Below are positions 56,777-64,000 of a stretch of 64,000 nt of DNA, one piece after another. This DNA comes from a virus. The notes under the pieces are model-generated. The model was given only the letters and a program-made list of their open reading frames with translations, searched no databases and was not told where the DNA came from. The DNA is taken from positions 1 to 64,000 of IMG/VR virus record IMGVR_UViG_3300009499_000114. One strand, given 5' to 3'. The position numbers and the translations under genes were made by a program. Positions within the stretch are counted from its first letter, which is position 1; every line of letters starts with the position of its first letter.

Positions 56777-57928
56777 GTGCCCGGCCTATCGCTCATCAGC
56801 TATGAGCCTGTGAACGAATCGGGTTTGTACGCCCGTGAATTCGTGGACGACCTGACCGACAACCACTGGGGCTACACGCACACCATCAGTGCAGTCGGCG
56901 GCTTCACCTCGGCCAACTTCAGCCTCAAGGGAACCCGCGAGTACCTTGACGACTGGTTCGACGACGGCCTGTTCCGGCGCGTCGTCCTCTACAACCCGGA
57001 GGCCATCATGGTGTGGGAGGGCTTCGTCAACCGGATGACCTACACCGTCTCGTCCCTCCAGAAGTCCAAGTCACTGGACACGATGTCTAACCGGGTGTAC
57101 TTGCGGTTCAGCCCAATTGATCTTAGCACAATTCCGCCCATTGTATCTCCACCTGAAACCATCCAGGTAAATGACATCGCCAGCCAAATCGACTGGGGTG
57201 TCAAGAGCCTGGTCATCTTCGGTGGCGAGCGGGTAAGAACTTATGTAGTGGATCCATGGGCTGCAAATGTGCTGAAGGAACGAAAGGACGTCAAGACCGG
57301 CGAGAACGTCAACACCATGCGCACCGAGGCCCCGTTCATCGAGGTCGAGTGCAAGGGCTACTACGACGTGCTGCGATGGCTTCCCTACGATTGCGTGACT
57401 TCCGGCTCTATCCTGGCGCACCAGGTCATCATTGAGATAATGAATTACTTCAACCTGGTCAACCAGGGCTGGCTGTCCATGAGCCCCGGCTGGATAGACT
57501 ACAGTTTCAGGAACGAGCGCCGCTGCCGGGACGAGCTGATGTCCTGCTGGGACGTGATCGCGCAGATCATCGGCAAGGGCGGCGCGGGCGGCGAGCGCTG
57601 GGTCGGGGGCCTGTACCAGAACCGGCAGATGGTCTACAAGGCGGCCGAGGACTTCGGCGGCCTGTACGCGGACCACTTCGAGCTCAGGCGGGCGCTGGAG
57701 GACATAAACCAGTTCATCTACGACGTGCCGATGGGCTGGGAGGTCAAGCCGTGGGACATGGTGCCGGACCGGGTGCTGCACACCACGGACGTGAACGCGG
57801 GCGGGGAGAAGAGCCTGATGTACATCGAGCAGGTGACGTATCGGGAACCCTACGGCCTGACGCTGGTGGGCGGCGACGACCAGCGGCTTGAGGTGTTCCT
57901 GGCGCAGAAAGGGTTGCCCGGATTATGA
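56777..57928 (+). CDS. Tail hub-like protein (gp37/baseplate hub type)
   Basis: 383 residues, starting at GTG right after the previous stop. The N-terminal 60 residues and the order of beta domains (VSSLQKSKSLDTMSNRVYLR, WGVKSLVIFGGERVRTYVV) fit siphophage tail-tip hub proteins of the Siphovirus ReqiPepy6 gp37-like group. A central Trp- and Tyr-rich helical region (GYYDVLRWLPYDC) follows, and the C-terminus returns to strands. It would sit at the tail tip between tube and receptor-binding proteins. Confidence 0.5.
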   Translation: MPGLSLISYEPVNESGLYAREFVDDLTDNHWGYTHTISAVGGFTSANFSLKGTREYLDDWFDDGLFRRVVLYNPEAIMVWEGFVNRMTYTVSSLQKSKSLDTMSNRVYLRFSPIDLSTIPPIVSPPETIQVNDIASQIDWGVKSLVIFGGERVRTYVVDPWAANVLKERKDVKTGENVNTMRTEAPFIEVECKGYYDVLRWLPYDCVTSGSILAHQVIIEIMNYFNLVNQGWLSMSPGWIDYSFRNERRCRDELMSCWDVIAQIIGKGGAGGERWVGGLYQNRQMVYKAAEDFGGLYADHFELRRALEDINQFIYDVPMGWEVKPWDMVPDRVLHTTDVNAGGEKSLMYIEQVTYREPYGLTLVGGDDQRLEVFLAQKGLPGL

Positions 57929-58590
57929 AAATCGACGCGGCACCCTCGCAACTGTCCGACGCGCTGCGGGCTATTTTCTTCGCCCGGGACCGGGAGGTCT
58001 GGCTGGCGAAAAACTGCTACGCCCGGCTGGACCCGTCCACGACGCGGACCGGGCTGGCGCTGGCGGACCGCTATCTGGCGTGGGTGTCCATCGCCGAGAC
58101 GGCATTGACGGCCCCCGCGGCCATCGTGACGTTCGCCAACATCCCGCAGAACTTCAGGACGCTGGCGCTCCCGTACCAGGCGCGGACGGACGCCGTGGCC
58201 GAATCTGATAACGTGCGCCTCCAGTTCAACGGAAGCGCGGTCGGATACGATACGTTAGAATCGTACTTCAATTCGGCCGGCAACGTGAATATTCCCGGAC
58301 TGAACGGGGTTAGCATGCTAGCCGGCGTTGCGGAAGCCGCGAACTCCCGTGCCAATAACTTTTCGCCGACGCTTCTTTTTATCGAGGGGTATGCAAGGGC
58401 TGATCGCGACAAGTGGGCCTTCGGACAGTCGGGTGTATTTGGTGATGCAAGCGCCAACGCGGACCTGTACAACACGCTGGACAGGGGTCGCTGGCGAAGT
58501 TTGGCGGCCGTAACTAGCATCACCCTATATCCTGCCGTAGGCCCCAACTTCGTAGCGGGCAGCATTTTCCAATTATATGGAGTACTATAA
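57925..58590 (+). CDS. Tail tip or fibre-type protein, 221 residues
   Basis: Starts within the hub stop (ATGA). Beta-rich, with an early helix (PSQLSDALRAIFFARDREVW) and many Asn/Ala/Ser turns typical of fibre domains. No enzyme motif is seen. Position after the hub suggests a tail tip component or upstream part of a fibre. Confidence 0.4.
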   Translation: MKIDAAPSQLSDALRAIFFARDREVWLAKNCYARLDPSTTRTGLALADRYLAWVSIAETALTAPAAIVTFANIPQNFRTLALPYQARTDAVAESDNVRLQFNGSAVGYDTLESYFNSAGNVNIPGLNGVSMLAGVAEAANSRANNFSPTLLFIEGYARADRDKWAFGQSGVFGDASANADLYNTLDRGRWRSLAAVTSITLYPAVGPNFVAGSIFQLYGVL

Positions 58591-58883
58591 TGCAACCACA
58601 CGTGATAGTGGACTGCGCGACGGGCAAGGTGACGCTGCGCCCGGTGACGGCGGAAGAGATAACAGAGCGACTGGAAAGAGTCGCGGCGGACGAGGCCAGG
58701 GAGCGGGACGAACACCTGAAGCAGCTCAAGGAAAGCATCGTCCAGTCCAGCATCGAGCTGGAGCAGCGGAAAGCCCTCGTGGAAGAGGGCATCTTCACCG
58801 GAAAGGACCTGGCGGACTGTGAGGCGCGGCTGGAGGAAGCGAAGGTAGAACTGGCCGCGTGGAAAAAACCTGCCGCGAAGTGA
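58590..58883 (+). CDS. Coiled-coil tail-associated protein, 97 residues
   Basis: Short beta start (VIVDCATGKVTLRPVTAEEI) then a long coiled coil (residues 22-60, many Glu/Lys heptads) and a shorter helix. Similar small proteins with a terminal coiled coil end many siphophage tail clusters as fibre chaperones or tail-tip connectors. Last plus-strand gene of the window before convergence. Confidence 0.45.
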   Translation: MQPHVIVDCATGKVTLRPVTAEEITERLERVAADEARERDEHLKQLKESIVQSSIELEQRKALVEEGIFTGKDLADCEARLEEAKVELAAWKKPAAK

Positions 58884-58895
58884 CCGGTGTCCAAG

Positions 58896-58928
58896 CGCCC
58901 ACGGCATCGTTTCAGGCCGTTAGGGGCG
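58896..58928. terminator. Candidate hairpin between convergent operons
   Basis: CGCCC-ACGGC (58896-58905) can pair with GCCGT-TA-GGGGCG (58916-58928), with a small bulge. There is no T-run, so it is a weak terminator candidate, but it lies exactly where the plus and minus operons meet. Confidence 0.35.
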
Positions 58929-58949
58929 ACCCTGGCAGCCTTTGTTATG

Positions 58950-59975
58950 TCAGGTAAATGGCATTTTTAGTTGCGACATCTCCAGCCGCGTCTTCTCTAT
59001 CTGCTCGTTTGCCAGCCTTACGTAGTCGGGCGAAACATCACAGCCAAACCAGCGGCGCCCCGTCCTCATCGCCGCCACCGCTGTCGTCCCCCCGCCCATA
59101 AAGAAGTCGCACACCAGGTCACCCGGCCTACTGCTCATGTTGATGATGTGCTCAATTAGCGCCAGCGGCTTCTCGCAGGGATGCTTGCCGGGATAAGTGC
59201 CCACGGTCGGGAAGGTCCACACGTCGGTGTAAGGCGCATCTATACTGGCGTTGAACGGGCGGCGCAGGTCTTCGTATTCGGCGCGTAGGTCTTCGTATTC
59301 GGCCCGCAGGTCTTTATATGATCTTATGAAAAATCCAGGATAGGCCAATTGTAAATTCTTGTACTTTTTCTCTGTGATCATACACCATTGAATCGGGCAA
59401 GTGTTTGTGTTTCTCTGATTAAAAGTTGTACCACAAACTAAATTCATGTCTCCGATGCGCAAACCCGCCCGTCTCCGCTCCCCGTCCAGATACGCCCGCA
59501 ACGGCTCAAACACGAACCCGTGCAACTCATCGCACTTAGCACCGTAGCCCGACACGCCCTTGGCCTGGCTGTCAGCCCCGTAGTGCTCGGCGAAGATGAT
59601 ACGCTCTGATGATGGGAAGTAAGACCGCATGGTCCCCTTGTCAAACATCTCCGCTTTGGTGCTAAACTCAGGTTTGGCCCAGGTGATGAAGTTCACTACC
59701 TCAAACCACTCTCTCACGACACACTCCACCCGCGCAGCCATCTCTGGACTGGCGAAGGCGTACAGGCTGCCGTTCGGGGCCAGAACACGCCGGTACTGTT
59801 CGCACACCGCTCCTATCCAGTCCAGGTACTCGGCGGGCGTCTTCCATTGCCGGTCCCAATCCTCAGACTTGACTCGGTAGTAGGGCCAATCGCTGACGAT
59901 GAGGTTGACGGACGAGTCGGGCAGTCCTGCCGTGATACTCAGGCAATCGCCCACCATGACAGTGTCAAGTTCCAT
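58950..59975 (-). CDS. DNA methyltransferase, minus strand
   Basis: 341 residues. ELDTVMVGDCLSITAGLPDS, then motif IV LIVSDWPYYRVKSED (an S-D-W-P-Y version of DPPY), and motif I LVCDFFMGGGTTAVAAMRTG near 300. The ends match those of the 41763 methyltransferase, the centre does not. A heptad-like repeat DLRAEYE is present nearly three times around residue 225, encoded by a 21-base tandem repeat. AAGGAGAG precedes the ATG. Likely protects the phage genome; recognition site unknown. Confidence 0.8.
   Translation of the reverse strand: MELDTVMVGDCLSITAGLPDSSVNLIVSDWPYYRVKSEDWDRQWKTPAEYLDWIGAVCEQYRRVLAPNGSLYAFASPEMAARVECVVREWFEVVNFITWAKPEFSTKAEMFDKGTMRSYFPSSERIIFAEHYGADSQAKGVSGYGAKCDELHGFVFEPLRAYLDGERRRAGLRIGDMNLVCGTTFNQRNTNTCPIQWCMITEKKYKNLQLAYPGFFIRSYKDLRAEYEDLRAEYEDLRRPFNASIDAPYTDVWTFPTVGTYPGKHPCEKPLALIEHIINMSSRPGDLVCDFFMGGGTTAVAAMRTGRRWFGCDVSPDYVRLANEQIEKTRLEMSQLKMPFT
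59266..59314 (-). repeat. 21-bp tandem repeat in methyltransferase
   Basis: Two near-identical 21-base units (59266-59286 and 59287-59307) plus a partial third encode DLRAEYE, DLRAEYE, DLR. Such in-frame repeats can gain or lose copies by slippage and would change the length of a coiled-coil segment. Confidence 0.7.
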
Positions 59976-59987
59976 TCTTTACTCTCC

Positions 59988-61571
59988 TTAATGGACTATC
60001 GCGCTCAGGAAATCCTCTGACAAATGCTTCCTGACCCGCGTCCAGTTCCCATCCAGCACGGCGACCAGGCCGTTCTCCGGCCCGTAGTCCTGCTCCCGGC
60101 CGCGCCTCGTCCGCCCACACCCCTGAGCCAGCATGTTCGCCGTGCGCCAGTGGTACATCGCGCCCCCGGCCCGCATCTGCTCGTTCTCGTAGCTGCCCGG
60201 CGCGCCGATGCGGGGAAAAGGAGTCTTGAACACCAGCAGCAGGCGCTCGTCCAGCCCGTCGTAGCCCCGCCAGTGGTTCCAGCTCACCATGATGGAATTC
60301 GGCACCCGCGCCTTCCGGGCCTGCCACAGCGCGGTCTGCTCCCCTGTCCCCAGGAAATGCCTGCCGTCCCGTTCGGGCAGCAGCCAGACGCGGTCCTCGA
60401 AGCCCCGGCTCGCCAACCTGTTCGCCACGTTCTGGGCCTCGAACTTTGACGTGACCAGGGCGATGCCAGCCCAGTCACCGGGGCAGTCCCCGATGATGTC
60501 CCGCGCCAGGTCGGCCTGTAACTCGTATGCGCTTTCGCCTGCCTTCTTGCCCAGTTTCGGTACTTCTTCTGGTATGAGTACCTGCCGCATGTCGGGCGCC
60601 CACTGCGAGGGGACCGACCGGAAGGCGCTGAAGTTGACGCCCAGTTCCCCGGCCAGCGGGTCGGGGTTGCCGATGGTGGCCGACATCAGCAGTACGGTCT
60701 CGGACAGGTTGAACCATCGGGGGAAGTGGAACCGGGCGGTGAGCGGCTTGGCTATGAAGCCCGGCTTGCCGTGGAGGGCGGCCGGCCCGGACCGGACGTA
60801 CCAGCCCTCCTCGCTCATGCGCAGCGCGTCGAGCGCATTGCCGACGCTCATCCCGAGCGACTCGCACTGCCTGCGCCTGGCCCTGGCGACCTGGTTGTCG
60901 GATGCCAACAGTTTCTTGTAGTGCTCCCGCAGAACGATTCTGCTCTTCTCTAGCCATTCAAAAACTTTGTCCATGGGGTTCTCGTGGGCGAGCAGCGACA
61001 CGGTGCCGGAGACGCGCGGGAAGTCCGGCAGGGACCAGTCAAGGCGCTGCTTCTCGGTGATCGTAGTGCCCGCGTGGTCGGTCACGATGTCCGGCAACTC
61101 GTCCGCCTCATCGAGCACCAGGACCCTCGGCGGATCCTGCCTGGGCCACCGGGCGGCGAGCCAGTAGGAATAGTTGAGGCTGGCCTTCGGGGACGCCCGG
61201 ACGACGGCTTTCTGGACCAGGTAGGGGCAGGCAGGCGAGGAGGGGCACCTATGCATGCCCGTGTCCGCGTGGTCGCACTCGCCGGCCGACAGGTGCTCCC
61301 GGCCCGGCTTGGCACATCGGTAATTGGCGCGGCCCTTCAGCACGTCGAAACCGTAGATGCCACCGTAGTTGACGTCCTGCAACTGCTTCGTCTTGACGAG
61401 AGCAGTTATACTTTTGCCATGCGCCAGGGCCACCGCGATGGCTGTCTTACCGATGCCGGGTGGAGCTTCTAGGCTGACAATATCTGATTGCTTCTCTAGC
61501 CACTGCACGGTCTTGAATTGGTGAAGCCGCCAGTCGTCATGAGGCAATCCGTAGTCCGATGGGGTTTCCAA
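59988..61571 (-). CDS. XPD/DinG-type Fe-S helicase
   Basis: Superfamily 2 DNA helicase of the XPD/DinG/Rad3 group. Walker A (SLEAPPGIGKTAIAVAL) is near residue 35. Four cysteines suited to a 4Fe-4S cluster (YRC, GEC, HRC, PAC) lie between motifs I and II. The DEAD box is VLVLDEADELPDIV, and motif VI is MLAQGCGRTRRGREQD near the C-terminus. It unwinds DNA during repair or replication. A TTG at 61571 follows AAGGAAGG and comes right after the upstream stop; an ATG at 61625 would give a longer N-terminus. It is the central enzyme of the minus-strand operon. Confidence 0.85.
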   Translation of the reverse strand: METPSDYGLPHDDWRLHQFKTVQWLEKQSDIVSLEAPPGIGKTAIAVALAHGKSITALVKTKQLQDVNYGGIYGFDVLKGRANYRCAKPGREHLSAGECDHADTGMHRCPSSPACPYLVQKAVVRASPKASLNYSYWLAARWPRQDPPRVLVLDEADELPDIVTDHAGTTITEKQRLDWSLPDFPRVSGTVSLLAHENPMDKVFEWLEKSRIVLREHYKKLLASDNQVARARRRQCESLGMSVGNALDALRMSEEGWYVRSGPAALHGKPGFIAKPLTARFHFPRWFNLSETVLLMSATIGNPDPLAGELGVNFSAFRSVPSQWAPDMRQVLIPEEVPKLGKKAGESAYELQADLARDIIGDCPGDWAGIALVTSKFEAQNVANRLASRGFEDRVWLLPERDGRHFLGTGEQTALWQARKARVPNSIMVSWNHWRGYDGLDERLLLVFKTPFPRIGAPGSYENEQMRAGGAMYHWRTANMLAQGCGRTRRGREQDYGPENGLVAVLDGNWTRVRKHLSEDFLSAIVH

Positions 61572-61575
61572 TGTT

Positions 61576-61953
61576 TTAGCCTTCCTTTTCTTGAGGAGAG
61601 GGGTACTTTGGGACGATATTGTCATAGTCACGTAGCAACTGAGACAGCCCATCCACGGCGCATTTGTAGGCCGCGTGACTATCTAACCCTTCGTGCTGCG
61701 CCTCTGCGTACTCGTCACCAACTACTTGCAGGCACTCAATTATCGTGACGTAACGGATAAGGCTTGTCGCTATCCCATAACGCTTCATGGCGACATCATC
61801 ATAGCCCAGTCGCATGTGATTCCCTGCCGATTGCAATAGAGTTGGGGCTATTGTTAGCCTGTAAAGATGGCCCTGTGCTCGACAGGCAGGACAATACGTA
61901 GGCTCGTCCACTTCATAGATGTTCCCGCATTCGGGGCAGATTTCATGTGTCAT
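61576..61953 (-). CDS. Zinc-ribbon hypothetical protein, 125 residues
   Basis: A zinc ribbon at the N-terminus (EICPECGNIYEV then TYCPACRAQG) precedes a helical part. No family is recognised. It directly precedes the helicase, whose ribosome binding site lies in its last codons, so the two are coupled. A role in replication is possible from context only. Confidence 0.5.
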   Translation of the reverse strand: MTHEICPECGNIYEVDEPTYCPACRAQGHLYRLTIAPTLLQSAGNHMRLGYDDVAMKRYGIATSLIRYVTIIECLQVVGDEYAEAQHEGLDSHAAYKCAVDGLSQLLRDYDNIVPKYPSPQEKEG

Positions 61954-61984
61954 GATTAACTCCTTAGTTAACCATTAATCTTCT

Positions 61985-62266
61985 TCAGTTTAGAATCCAT
62001 GGAACATCCTCAGATCTTCTAATTCTACCATGTTGAAATTGACTGATATGCAATCCGGGTCTTGCATGCCCGCTCCCCATGCCGATGATCTCGGAAAGAT
62101 CGCTCATGAATAATTCGCAGTAGCGTGCACCGCCAATCACCCAAGCAGCAAAGTCACCACACGAAAAAGAGAAACAACGCCGGTCAAATCGTGCATTGAC
62201 TAATGGATTGGTCATCCCAACAATGATGACATTCTTATCCTTGTCAAGCGCTGCCCAATGTTTCAT
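61985..62266 (-). CDS. Hypothetical protein, 93 residues
   Basis: Unrecognised small protein with a beta start (KNVIIVGMTNPLVNARFD) and a Cys/Phe/Ser patch (RRCFSFSCGDFAAW). Lies between the hairpin at 62291 and the zinc-ribbon gene in the minus operon. AAAGGAC lies before the ATG. Confidence 0.45.
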   Translation of the reverse strand: MKHWAALDKDKNVIIVGMTNPLVNARFDRRCFSFSCGDFAAWVIGGARYCELFMSDLSEIIGMGSGHARPGLHISQFQHGRIRRSEDVPWILN

Positions 62267-62290
62267 GTCTAAGTCCTTTCTTGAAAGGTA

Positions 62291-62320
62291 AGGGGCGGGG
62301 AGGAGGTTGGCCCCGCCCCT
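62291..62320. promoter_or_regulatory. Perfect 10-bp intergenic hairpin
   Basis: AGGGGCGGGG (62291-62300) pairs with CCCCGCCCCT (62311-62320) around a 10-base loop. It lies in the gap between the 62353 and 61985 minus-strand genes. Without a T-run on either side it is not a standard terminator and may protect or divide the operon message. Confidence 0.6.
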
Positions 62321-62352
62321 GGACCCAAGGAGGAGGAAGATGAATTCAGTAA

Positions 62353-63966
62353 TCAGAACGGGCAGCCCCCGAATTCCTCGTAATCCCGCTCTTCTTCCCG
62401 CGCCAGTTCGTTCCTGGCCGTCCGCAGAGACGGGAAGAAATCGCCCGGCTCGCAGTCGTCGTCGGGCTCTGGCCGTGCCTCCGCGTACTTCGGCCCCCGG
62501 CGCACCGCCGCCCCGGCTTCCTGCTCGGGCAGGCCCAACCCGACGCCGACGCTCACCAGGTCCGCCTCGACGTCTTTCCAGTCCAGCCCAGCCCAGGGGG
62601 ACATCGCCAGCGACGCCAGCGCCCTCGCCGTCTGGAACAGCGCGGTATTCCTGCCGCCCTCTGGTGTATCGCGCAGGATGTCAAGTTCACTCTCAATGGC
62701 CTGCTCAACGTATTGTTCATAATCGCCAGGTGATGCGGCGCTGGCCTTCGGTCTATCATGCATAGTTTCCATCCTCTCCTCGTCCAGGGTCATCTCGCCC
62801 CGGCGCAGCCTTTCCAGGTTCACCGCGAATGCCTTCAGTCGGCTGACGCCGCCCGGCTTTCTTTCCTCTTCCTGGGTGATGCGTTTTATCCGTTCCGCCA
62901 GGTAGGCGTCGGTGTAAAGCGCCCGCTTGACTGGTTTCTGGCCCGGCGGGGCCTCGAATTCTAGGACGGCGGGCTCGTCGCCCGGTTCGTCGTCTGTCAG
63001 TGCGGCGAAAATGGCATCGTAGGTGCTCATCGGTTCTTCTTCAGGCACAGATTCAGGCACTTCTTTCGGCAGGTTTTCATTGTATATGCCCTGCTCGGCG
63101 TATTTTTTTCGTATATGGAGATTGTAGCCCGACCAGTCTATGTCACGCTCCCAGACGCGGGTCATCTCATATACGAAAAATCTTGTCCGATAGCCCCGTT
63201 CCGCCAAGTTTGCCTCGTAGAGTTCCATCCTCTCAGTCATCGCTAGGTGTAGGGTCTCCAGGTCCACGTCGATGTGGGCCGTGTGCAGGGTTGCCCGTTC
63301 CCAGCATTTGCGGTAGTCGTCCCGGCGCTGCGTCTCGCCTTTGCTGCCCGGCGGGGCCTGGACGACGATGCTCTTCACGGTCACCAGTTTTGAGGGTCCG
63401 CGTTCCTCTTCTTCCTCGCCTTTCTCTTCCTTGACGGCGATTGCCGCGTATTGGCCTAATTTGCCCGAGATGTTCTTCCCTTTCGGTGTCTTGCCGATGG
63501 CGTCCCAGTCCAGGCCGTCCAGATCGTTAATCCACTCGCCCGGCCCGCCCTCCGCGGTGTGGATGATCTCGATCATGCCGTCCTCGCGGGGGAAGCGCCT
63601 ATACTGGCCGCTCTTCAGCGTCTTGACGAGATCTTTGGCCTCGCTCTCTGTCACGGTGACGCGCTTCTTGCGCCCCGTCGCCAGTTCAAGTTGCATCTTT
63701 TCCTTGCCTATCCGCCTCGCCAGGCAGCGGGGGCAGTAGAGGTACAGGCCGCAGTCCTGGTAGTAGCCGTGCCACTCGCCGGTGAGCGGGCTGCACCTGT
63801 GGCGCAGCGCCCCGCAGTTGGCGAGCCGCCCATCCACGCCGGCGGGATGGGCCTCGCCGTCCTCGCCCACGACGTAGGCGTGCTTCTCGCTGCCCAGGTC
63901 CTGCTCGTCGCCGGGCAGGGGGACGGTGCGGGTCCCTTCGAGGAATGAGAGGAGTTCTGCTGGCAT
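62353..63966 (-). CDS. Large protein with N-terminal zinc motif and primase-like C-terminus
   Basis: 537 residues, first gene of the minus operon, with AAGGGAGA before the ATG. A zinc-type motif near the N-terminus (HRCSPLTGEWHGYYQDCGLY then YCPRCLARRIGKEK) recalls zinc domains of replication proteins. The middle is highly charged. The C-terminal part has SELDILRDTPEGGRNTALFQ then a helical segment ending LGLPEQEAGAAVRRG. It strongly resembles the C-terminal helical domain of primase-polymerases (E-L-x-x-x-x-x-x-x-x-G-x-R-N-x-x-L). No catalytic primase motifs are seen, so it may be a replication initiator-like or accessory protein. Confidence 0.5.
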   Translation of the reverse strand: MPAELLSFLEGTRTVPLPGDEQDLGSEKHAYVVGEDGEAHPAGVDGRLANCGALRHRCSPLTGEWHGYYQDCGLYLYCPRCLARRIGKEKMQLELATGRKKRVTVTESEAKDLVKTLKSGQYRRFPREDGMIEIIHTAEGGPGEWINDLDGLDWDAIGKTPKGKNISGKLGQYAAIAVKEEKGEEEEERGPSKLVTVKSIVVQAPPGSKGETQRRDDYRKCWERATLHTAHIDVDLETLHLAMTERMELYEANLAERGYRTRFFVYEMTRVWERDIDWSGYNLHIRKKYAEQGIYNENLPKEVPESVPEEEPMSTYDAIFAALTDDEPGDEPAVLEFEAPPGQKPVKRALYTDAYLAERIKRITQEEERKPGGVSRLKAFAVNLERLRRGEMTLDEERMETMHDRPKASAASPGDYEQYVEQAIESELDILRDTPEGGRNTALFQTARALASLAMSPWAGLDWKDVEADLVSVGVGLGLPEQEAGAAVRRGPKYAEARPEPDDDCEPGDFFPSLRTARNELAREEERDYEEFGGCPF

Positions 63967-64000
63967 GGGGATTCTCCCTTATTTCCACCCCCTCCCGGCG

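Noticed and set aside
59266-59314. CRISPR-like repeat
   Set aside because: The units are contiguous, in frame and without spacers, so they are a coding tandem repeat. No CRISPR array was found anywhere in the window.
1-64000. Integrase, attachment site or terminal repeat
   Set aside because: No recombinase gene, tRNA-linked att site or matching sequence ends were seen. The lifestyle and genome ends cannot be told from this window.

Overview
This is a stretch of a tailed double-stranded DNA phage (Caudoviricetes), most likely a siphovirus. A small HTH terminase subunit and a large terminase are followed by portal, MuF-type head protein, prohead protease with scaffold, and major capsid protein. 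Further on come a connector, an HK97 gp10-like protein, tail tube, tail chaperone pair, tape measure, distal tail and hub proteins. No long tail sheath or baseplate wedge genes are seen. The sequence is GC-rich, with AT-richer islands that look recently acquired. The host cannot be named with certainty. A secreted-protein N-terminus with a FLPIV motif, fused in front of the distal tail protein (53764), resembles a motif common in secreted proteins of Chloroflexota. That is the only host clue found.

Layout. 230-2036: terminase. 2044-13391: accessory region with two GIY-YIG-type genes, many small unknown genes, a sugar 3,5-epimerase-like cupin, a sugar acetyltransferase with a sugar aminotransferase, and a sulfotransferase-like gene. 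13384-22249: head module (portal, MuF-ADP-ribosyltransferase, probable decoration protein, giant protease/scaffold gene, capsid). 22288-23874: homing endonuclease, ribbon-helix-helix repressor, terminator. 23899-46822: a 23-kb surface-chemistry cassette with about seven glycosyltransferases, nucleotidyltransferases, two PhnD/PhnE transporter pairs, sugar and other methyltransferases, an SDR epimerase and two DNA methyltransferases. It is inserted between capsid and connector genes. 46815-58883: connector and tail genes. 58950-63966 (minus strand): DNA methyltransferase, XPD/DinG-type Fe-S helicase, two small genes and a large protein with a primase-like C-terminus.

How the parts may work together. 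The cassette appears to supply activated sugars (epimerase, aminotransferase, acetyltransferase, C-methyltransferase), transfer them (glycosyltransferases), and twice pairs a cytidylyl/nucleotidyltransferase with a phosphonate-type substrate-binding protein and permease. The order nucleotidyltransferase, PhnD, PhnE, methyltransferase, CmcI-like methyltransferase occurs twice in tandem. The best candidate for an undescribed system is therefore a phage module that imports a phosphonate-like compound, activates it as a CMP derivative and places it on a glycan of the host surface or the virion. The substrate is inference.

Two other themes recur. First, several reading frames are in-frame fusions that keep a strong internal ribosome binding site (17297/19292/20018, 43395/44127, 53764/53881), so nested protein forms are expected. 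Second, several small genes sit beside a partial copy of the start of a neighbouring gene (6795/7542, 8441/8667, 4137/4210), which looks like a footprint of gene gain. Three promoters share a GGTAT/ATACC operator, and one drives a leaderless repressor gene, suggesting a small regulon.
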